The notes under the pieces: generated by a model
Seen by the model: the letters and a program-made list of their open reading frames with translations, nothing else
Told to the model about the DNA's origin: nothing
The model's database searches: none
Part shown: positions 56,028 to 64,000 of the stretch, in pieces
Numbering within the stretch: the stretch's first letter is position 1
Layout: every line of letters begins with the position of its first letter
NCBI RefSeq assembly: GCF_964355755.1
Contig: NC_092679.1
Coordinates: 5,268,001 to 5,332,000, forward strand
Origin: Antedon mediterranea
Lineage: Eukaryota; Echinodermata; Crinoidea; Comatulida; Antedonidae
Direction: 5' to 3'
Length of the DNA stretch: 64,000 nt
Translations under genes and position numbers: made by a program

Positions 56028-57577
56028 ATATATTTATATATCTTCATCAATTATCATCGAACAAATCATTATAATATAAGTTTCATCCTTATATTCAATG
56101 ATATCTGTCAAAAACAGTATTTTAAAATACACATTATTATTGTTATTATTTATTATCACTAACATTATCAGGATGACATAAGAAACTTATTTTGGCCTTG
56201 TAATTTGTTAAATTATAGAGGAAGCAATCTGCGCATGCTCAGTAATTGAGAGGGAGCTATTGAATCGAGAGGTTTGTTTTAAACAGTAGTAGCTACTTAT
56301 GATGCGTCATGTGTATGTTGGAAGCGCAAACATTTTGTTGATTGGTTGACTTGTTTGTCTGTCAGTCCGTCTGAATTTACAGTATTTATATCAGTGAACA
56401 AATCACTTAACATTAATTCTGTGGGGGTTTATTTTCCCCCAATATACTATTATTGAAATAATCAGTGTTTATCCGGTAACTGCCTACGGATGTTATTTTT
56501 CGAATAACATGACCGAACAATCCTATAGAGAATAACCTGCATCATAAAAACACTTGATTTTACCTGATTTATAATTCTTTAAATCTTTTTTATTTCCGGG
56601 ACATTTTGTCATCGGATAAAATACTTATAAAATGCTTCTGCAAATCTCTTATGAGGCGTTACTACAATTCTATAACTGCCCAAAAAGTGTTAATGTCATT
56701 CTAGAATTCACTATTGGTTTTCCTTAATATTGATCGAAGTTGTATTGATGCGAAAGAGCCTCACACATAGTCCCCTAATATGCAATTGTTTGATGTGGGT
56801 CTGACTGAGTGGGTTTGAATAATATTCTACACTTCAGTGTGGTTCTAAATAAATGTTAATTGATTTAACTAATGTATTATATCATGTACTATGAGTTTGC
56901 CTTTTGCCCAAACCGTTAATTGGAACAATATGTAAAGATTTACTTTAAATATGGGCCAATTTCGAAAGTTTAGGCCTATTCGATGGTTGACTCAATTTGA
57001 TGATATCGTTGCTATGGTGAGAAGTAGATCATCCATACCAGGTCAATTTTAAAAACTCATGACGGCTGTCTTGCTCAACATTTGTGATCCGTAATTCGAT
57101 AGGATGTTACCTGCTGCGTAACTAGACCACATTAACAGCGCGTACATTATTGGTGTGAGCGCACTCTTTGGAGGCCGGGATGTTGACGCGTCGGCCTCTC
57201 AACGCACCACCTCTCATCTTCAGGTAAAGTATGTCATTCACAACTCAACATCACTGTCCTCTAATCATCAATAATATCTCGCATTGCTCCTTCTCATATT
57301 TCGATTAATACATATAGGCCTACTACTATTGATCTTAAAAATATTACATTAATTTACAGTATGATATTATAAAATATTGTTTATTTTGTTTACAATGTAA
57401 AAGTTCTATTCCCAAATCAAACTATTTGTTAACAAAAAGGTGCATCTGTATACAAGGGATTTATGTATCATTCTTTCCTGATTTATATTGTATACTATTA
57501 TAATATTTTACAATTGTTGTATTGACATTTTAATAATAATCAGCGTTAATTACACTATTTAAATTGTAGCAATATTA
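56028..57577. other. Non-coding stretch with a possible small exon
   Basis: No gene established. The CpG-rich segment 57100-57223 ends in a CAG/GTAAAG donor-like site and has a 14-codon open frame from an ATG at 57180. Confidence 0.35.
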
Positions 57578-57930
57578 TTTTATTTTATTTATTTTATGTC
57601 TTTAGGCACTGTGGCCAAGGATTACCAATAGTGAATTAATCACTGTCCTATCAGATAGGTGGTAATCCCCCTGATACAGAGGCTATTGTGTGAACCAGTT
57701 CACCGGGGTAACCCCCTACTCTTTTTCGAATAATGAACTGGGTTCTTTAAAGTACACACAGGTTATAACTGTGTACACTGGACCTACGGTTTATAGTCCT
57801 TATCCGAGAAGACTTGTTCCACCACCAGAACTAGGAGCGAGTCGGCCTCGAACCCTTGCCGATGTTGTTGTTGGCTCTTTAGGTACGATAAACGGCGCCC
57901 CTGCCTTAACCGCTCGGCCATATGACTCGC
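57578..57930 (-). mobile_element. tRNA-derived SINE
   Basis: On the minus strand the head (57930-57837) has box A TGGCCGAGCGGTTAAGGC, box B GGGTTCGAGGC and a perfect 7-bp terminal stem GCGAGTC/GACTCGC, which is Leu/Ser-tRNA-like. The body follows with GGACTATAAACCGTAGGTCC and TGTGTGTACTTTAAAGAACC. The 3' end is an A-rich (ATAAA)n tail. The order head, core, tail is that of a Pol III SINE. The 81-codon + strand frame across it is a shadow. The subfamily is not assigned. Confidence 0.75.
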
Positions 57931-59307
57931 TATAGTACAGTGAATATGTAAAAAATATATAATAGAATATTTAATTAAATTATTGTATTAATCGTATTTA
58001 CTTAATGTAAAAGAATACATTTTTATATTACTTTAAAAGAAATTATTTTACTGATCGTTATTCAATTTAACCTTATTTGGTCATTTTTCCTCCTTATTTG
58101 GCCAATAGTTCTTTCAATTTATGTTAAATTTTCAGAATCATTTGAGTAAAATATTTTGAAAGGGGATAGCGTAAGAAAAGAAAAAAAAATCAAGATGCTT
58201 GACAATAAACAAAATAAAAATAATATTCACCGCAGTTTTGCTTTTAATCATTTTAATAATTGTATTTTTATTGCTTTTATTAACCTTTTTATTACTCTTT
58301 TGATAAATAAAAAAAATGTATGCCTATCATCAATAATCAACTATATTGCCGATATGTAACAATGACTATAAAGCAACGAAGATAGCTTTCAAAACATATC
58401 ATCTAACCATTCTATGTTTATGAGTTGTTGTTTTTGGATTTGATATGTTTATTCTACGTTGTTTGGGCTCTTATGTATTTTGTTAAATTGTTGTGCTTTT
58501 ATGTAAATTGTTTTGATTTTGATAGTAAAAGAGTAAGAAAATAAGAGAATAGTACAGAGAGGTTTGTAAATTATGACGTCACGAACTTTTATCGATGGTA
58601 CGCGTGAAATTTGCATTTAGAGTATAAGGAAACTAACGAATTTTATTCATTGCCATTATGATAAATTATGACGCTAAAAACAATGATACAGACACAGATA
58701 CATCTAACTCAGTCTATACTTAATTGACATTTATTAAAAACAGTTGGAAATAATTTCACAGTTCTAGTGTATACACAACAAATATAACCCTTTAGTTGAA
58801 ATACATAAAACAGTACAACAGCATACAATCAGCGAGAGTCCATTCCGAGGACAACACGACAATTACGAATAGATGGACTGTTTGAACTTGTATAGCCCTG
58901 AGGTCAAGTAGAACCACTAGGACGATGTTGTGAGCCCATTTATCCATCGAATTACCTCCTCTAATTCCTTGTAAGGTGCATGTCATTCTGTAGTGAAACG
59001 GACGGAAATAGATTGTTTTCAAAGGGAAATACTACAAGGAATACTTACAATATTTGAAATTTAAGTAATTTTATGACCCTGGTTTTTGTCAAAGTAATAT
59101 CACGTTTACGACATGTTGTACCACGGCAAAGCTTCATGATATTATATTTTATATACTGTTAAACCAGAATTAAAAGTAATTATTGTAAATATTAGCAAAT
59201 ACTTTTTCTTTTCTTTAAACAGTGTAGTGTATAAACTCTATTGTGTCAACTTAATTAATTAATAAGTCAAATTCACCAGTACGTGGTTGAAGACGATTTC
59301 GATATTC
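57931..59307. other. AT-rich non-coding stretch
   Basis: No gene recognised. A full CRE TGACGTCA lies at 58574-58581. Confidence 0.5.
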
Positions 59308-59350
59308 ATTAATTCATTTATTAAATAGTTTGTAGGCCACTGGCCCAAGT
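59308..59350 (-). mobile_element. Probable retroposon 3' tail fragment
   Basis: On the minus strand GGGCCAGTGGCCTACAAACT runs into TTTAATAAATGAATTAATG. It is the partner of the GGCCATTGGCC fragment at 18395-18455. Confidence 0.35.
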
Positions 59351-61869
59351 ACAATAATAATAGTAAATATTATAAAATTTAAGTAGTAGTAACAGCAAAA
59401 TAATTAGTTCTCTTTTTATATGCGAAAAGGGCAAATCTTATTGGTTATTGGTTGCTTTTTTCTTTTTGTTTTTCATTAGTGAAATAAACTTTTTTAATGT
59501 TTTAAAAATGATATCATGCAAGAAATTGCTGGAATCTGTAACCGATTTCCTGATTAAACTAATGGTAAAATATATAGATAGATAGGCCTATATCTGGGTA
59601 TTGATAATTATTTCTAGCATTTTCATATATATATTAAAATTGGATATACTGTTTTTCTTGATCTAATACAAACACATATCCCAAGTGGAATCTGTATAAC
59701 TGGTTACCTGCTAAAGAACCAGCAAAATAACACACACATTATGACAGATCTAGATATTGATAATTTCTAGCATTTCCAGATATATATTAATTGAGCACAC
59801 ATGTTAATTTTGAAAACTTGTTGATGAACCAGATGATACATGCAGGATTAAACGAAACAACAACATCTCAAATGCTAAGTACGTGCTTAATCATGCTATC
59901 TAGAATATGGGTTATTTAAAGAAGGATAAGTACCAAGTATCAGCATACCAAGACATCTGAAAAATTAGAACAAATTAAACAAACATCAACCTAAATACGT
60001 TCACATTGCAATGTTGACACTATGTTTAAAATCGAAATACGTGTTTATAAGTGCCATGAGCGGTTCTCGGTGGTTTCTTGGTTCAGACGTCCTCATTGCA
60101 GCGCATTGTATTGTTAGTGGACTAGTTTTAACTATTGTTTACATCACATTCTAGGCCTAAAATTCGGTTAGGAATTAGACATACGAAAACGCATGCTGTT
60201 TCTACGATTAGCTATGTTGCTTCATAATATCTAATAGCGACTAGCAGACTTCATTAGCATCCACATTGACAGAATTCATCAAACTCGACCCAATAACAAC
60301 AAACCTTTAGGGGGAGTGTGTAGTGGTATCATATTGCTACCTCTTTTGTGAAGACTTGTTGAAAATCACAACTCTCCGGACAGCAAACTATTGTCCAGAT
60401 TTTAAACCCAATGAAGTCTATAACTGGAGTATTCTGTTTGTCGTCGAACAGTCTGAGAAACGTAAAATATGCGATTTAATACTGATTTAGTCGGTGTATA
60501 GATCTTGAAGAAAAGGGATCAAGAATATGGTGAGTATTTATTTTTGAAATTATATAAAATCTAAAAATTGTTAAGGAATTATTTAATCGATAGATTAGGA
60601 AATTAAATATTGAAATATACACCACTTCAAAGGGTAAAGCGATTTTCATAAGGAGGGCCTATTATTAAGTAATTGTGTGTACAGTTTTCATAAATAATAA
60701 ATAAATAATAACATTACTGTACCGGTATATATATAAGTATATATATATCAAGTTTAAAGTTTAAACAAATAAAAATATAGGTATATTGGTATATTATAGG
60801 CCACGTACTGTAATACTTAATATAGAATCATTGAAGGTCTAAATAACAGCAAAAAAAGTATGAATTAAAATAGTTTTGTAAATGCTAAATTTGTCTCATT
60901 AATATTGCTACTCAAGTTTTATTATGTACGGTGTACCGTCTAAACTCTTTTTTTGTGTCTATAATATCACCCTTTTCACACGCTAAACCCCCGGCTAAAC
61001 CACAACCCCTATAATTAAATCAGCATCTTACAAAGTGATCCTGAAATCATGAATGGAGCTGTCTAATTTTTAGCTCCATGCTGAAATCATGTAGTTTGAT
61101 ACACATGACAATATACGTGTAAGATCGTCATATCGAATCATTTAAATCAACTCATCTTTGTCGCCATATTACATAGGTTTTAAGTGCTATGTGACCGAGT
61201 TTTATACCAGCGTTAACTGCGCCTAGTCATAGTATGTGCATAAACGTGTTTCATTGCTATTGTTATTAATTATATATATTTACGAACCGTATGGAATAAA
61301 CGTCACTCAAAAATAAAAACCATGTCAATATTTAGGATACATTTTACATCTTCAACAATTATGGAATAATACTAATATGTCTTGTTATGTTATTCATAGT
61401 TTTGGCTTCCGTCGTGTCTAATGTACTTAAAAATTTGTGGAAAAGCATACACTTAACAACAATTTGATTTTGAGAACGATTTAGGCCTATATTATTGTTA
61501 ATGATTAGCAATTTCTCTGATTATAACCTATTGCATCAGAGCAATTTTGTAAATTAAAAAATTGAAGTATGTAGGCCTATAAACATTTATAAAATATTTT
61601 ATAACTCCACACTTTTAATATGTTCAGTTCACTTAATAATGTTATAACGAACTTAAGATGATTTGAATAAACATAATTTCTTAAGTAACATTATTCGATC
61701 AATGTATAGGATTACTTATAAAAGAATTAAAATAACAAAATAATTAAGAATGCCTAATTACAATATAATTGTTATAATCATATTCTTTCATCAGCTTTTG
61801 ATAAATAAAATATAATGATTATAATTATTATTATTATAATTCGTTATGAATAATAACGTGACTTCCTAA
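59351..61869. other. AT-rich non-coding stretch
   Basis: No gene established. An ATG immediately followed by a GTGAGT donor (60527-60535) could be the end of a leader exon. Confidence 0.4.
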
Positions 61870-62034
61870 AGCTTTGTCTACACGATCAAACTTTATGTGA
61901 CAACAAATATGATGTGCTCATATATGGACATGATGATGTCATATCATTACCATATGTGGGTAGGCCTACATCACGACCATATTTGGGCACATCACACTTT
62001 TTTATCAAACTAGTTTGATAGTGTAGGCAGAGCT
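61870..62034. mobile_element. MITE family A, copy 4 (165 bp) with TAA duplication
   Basis: Ends AGCTTTGTCTACACGATCAA and AACTAGTTTGATAGTGTAGG, closing with CAGAGCT. It is flanked by TAA at 61867-61869 and 62035-62037. It is inverted relative to copy 1 and has the fullest interior (ATATGGACATGATGATGTCA). Confidence 0.85.
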
Positions 62035-62335
62035 TAAGAAGACATTGAACTATTAAAGAATACAAAATCTTTTTCTAATCGTTTTTTGATAGCTTTCTAT
62101 CATATCATTTTCATATAACGATTATTACCTAACGACAGTCTTTCCGTTGAATACTGTTATTTAAGCTCTAGATTATGCTAGGATAAAGGGATATAACGGT
62201 TTGCCCAACGTGACAGTCAAGGCCAGACGACGTAGGCTGCTGCTGGACAATTCAGTTGTATAACTTTACAAATTGTAGTAGACAGACACATGTTTAACAA
62301 TGATAGTAAAACCACAATTTTGTGTATTCGACAAT

Positions 62336-62348
62336 CTATATATAAAGG
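62336..62348 (+). promoter_or_regulatory. Candidate TATA box
   Basis: CTATATATAAAGG stands 51 bp before an ATG (62387) that reaches a GTAAGT donor after 8 nt. It could be the core promoter of a + strand gene; unsupported otherwise. Confidence 0.25.
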
Positions 62349-62579
62349 AGGCGAAACTAATACAATAGATGAATTAACTTTACATCATGCTCTTGTAAGT
62401 TTTATTTGCTATATTAATTATTTAACAACTAATAAAACATTGGCGCGAGTGTAACAGTAATAATAGGTACAATAGTGTATTTAACACTCTAGTATTAATT
62501 TGAAATAATTTTTTTAATAAATGATTAAATCAGACAAAATGCAGACAAAACAAAAAACAACTATAATATGTGGCACATT

Positions 62580-62648
62580 GGTATGGCTTACTCATTGAAA
62601 CATAACTGTGGTCGCCGTCACCATACCGAGTTCGAATCTTTTTTTGTG
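62580..62648 (+). repeat. tRNA-like remnant
   Basis: GGTATGG pairs with CCATACC, a 5-bp anticodon-like stem (GTGGT/ACCAT) encloses a 7-nt loop, and box-B-like GAGTTCGAATC is followed by seven T, as in Pol III units. Box A is poor and the loop lacks the invariant U33, so it is not a working tRNA. Confidence 0.25.
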
Positions 62649-62951
62649 ATTCGACTTTATTTTCACATGTTACATTTTACCCTTAAACGTGGGTTCAGTC
62701 TTTCTCTTTATTTTTCAGTTTTGAAATAATTATTTTTATAAATATTTATATTGAATGTTCAATATATTTATTTTAAATCTTAATATTTGTGTATAAAAAC
62801 TAATAACCGAATACCTATTATTATTATTATTATTATTTTCAAATTATGTTTTGTTATTTATGATACTTTGTTGATATATTATATGACATATCTTATATTT
62901 TGTTTGCATCCAAAATGTTGTCTATTTGCGGTATCAACCTAAAAATTTCAG

Positions 62952-63000
62952 GTATTCATGTCACCGCACAAAATAGATTTGTTAAATGAGAAGAAAGTCG
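62952..63000 (+). CDS. Tentative internal exon of an unidentified gene
   Basis: A TTTCAG acceptor and GTACGT donor bracket 49 nt open in frame 1 (VFMSPHKIDLLNEKKV plus one base). No domain is recognised. The frame would join in phase to the ATG ending at 60529. The same two sites could occur by chance in AT-rich DNA, so this is only a candidate. Confidence 0.15.
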
Positions 63001-64000
63001 GTACGTGAACCCGCTATCTTTCTAGGATATGTTTCATTGCATTACGGAATTACTGTCTGAACAACATCAACATGTTAAGAGCATTACTAAATATCAAAAG
63101 CATATCAAATGTTTTAAAATTTAAAGGATCTGTGTGACTAATAATCAGTTGATTGTGTACAAGAATTGATTTCAATAGTTGTTTGCTGTGTACGCCAACA
63201 TAAACCTTTCTTATGAGTATGTACGAACCTGGTAATGTTTTTTCATGTTTGTATTGAAATTGAACTGTACGATAGGCCTTAGTATAAACAGAAAGAAACT
63301 AAATCAGTGATATTCTAATTAGGCATAAACTGATATATATATTCATTTATCATTAAATATTTAGAATTACCCTAAACAATATTCGGTTTAAGTTCACGTT
63401 TATTTAGCAATTGTATGAATGCTTTTTTAAAAAGTGTAAATTAATTATTTAAAAAGAAAAAAAACAAATAAATAAATACATATTATAAAAGTTGAATTTA
63501 ATTGAATATTCTGGATAGTAAAATAACCAGTAGTGTGAATACAGGAACGTCCAAACAGCTTCTCAGCTCACTTTACTAAGAGTCTTCATAAATCTATTCA
63601 TAGACAAACTTTAAAATATTTCAATCCTATGCAATTGAACTTTATAATGAACTATAATTTATTATCCCTTTAACTTCGATCGAGTATACAGTTAACGGTT
63701 GCAAAAAAGTGAAGAATTTCAGCACATCGAATTGATACATTTTAAGAGAGCACTTACAATGAAATATTAATCTTTGTTGTAATGAGTTATTCCAATAATA
63801 CTCGTATACGAATGACAAAAATAAGATAATATGATAACGTGATCCCAGAATCACTAATGAAAAACTGATAATGATAATACATACACGATTTGTGCACTCG
63901 AGCGTGGAAGGTATCACTTTCAAGGTAAAACTAAACTTTGAAAATACATACATCCATTTTTTATAGAATTATAACTATACTATTATCCATTCAATTAGAA
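63001..64000. other. AT-rich non-coding end of window
   Basis: Nothing recognised. The 103-codon minus-strand frame at 63642-63953 has no domain signature. Confidence 0.45.

Noticed and set aside
57690-57935. 81-codon + strand frame with plausible-looking protein
   Set aside because: It lies antisense over the tRNA-derived SINE, including boxes A and B.
62580-62648. Functional tRNA gene
   Set aside because: It lacks U33 and a good box A; at most a pseudogene or SINE remnant.

Overview
This is eukaryotic animal DNA: AT-rich (roughly two thirds A+T), full of short DNA-transposon relics, microsatellites and satellites, with one spliced, firmly recognisable gene. That gene is a Six1/2-class (sine oculis) homeobox gene on the + strand, in two coding exons (29377-29930 and 30882-31152) split by a 951-bp intron. 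The 274-residue product is close to vertebrate SIX1/SIX2 through the SIX domain and homeodomain and ends in the Six1/2-type C-terminus LVDLGS. It is an invertebrate gene, most likely from an echinoderm or other ambulacrarian; the class or species cannot be fixed from the sequence. The octamer TAGGCCTA is strongly over-represented, which may be a lineage signature.

Layout. 1-29.3 kb: gene-free upstream flank with a short tandem duplication (78-275), several MITEs (4656-4815, 10057-10256, 21511-21807 and a relic near 7.4 kb), degenerate ACTAACTGAC-type repeats (17.3-17.8 kb), and isolated promoter-like motifs: a CRE plus TATA at 11.4 kb, an RFX X-box at 12.6 kb and CCAAT/NRF1-like sites at 14.1-14.3 kb. 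29.0-31.8 kb: Six1/2, with an upstream Six-type binding site, CCAAT and TATA motifs and a candidate poly(A) signal. 31.8-42.7 kb: a very AT-rich desert with almost nothing recognisable. 42.7-50.1 kb: a repeat-dense block holding a CGT-rich compound inverted repeat with a 19-bp array, a long palindrome, two MITE families, a 16-bp minisatellite and a 2.2-kb Mutator-like element with a perfect 9-bp target duplication that carries an 0.8-kb foldback packed with TTGCGCAA palindromes. 52.7-55.1 kb: (GAT)n microsatellites and ten copies of a 115-bp satellite. 55.5-64 kb: a pogo-like MITE, a tRNA-derived SINE, another MITE, and weak hints of a + strand gene entering near the right edge.

Working picture. 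A developmental transcription-factor gene sits in a large non-coding territory, as such genes usually do. No other Six paralogue or protein-coding gene was recognised within about 29-33 kb on either side. Most open reading frames in the window are chance frames in AT-rich DNA or products of tandem repeats. The regulatory and exon calls other than Six1/2 rest on motif reading only and are marked low.
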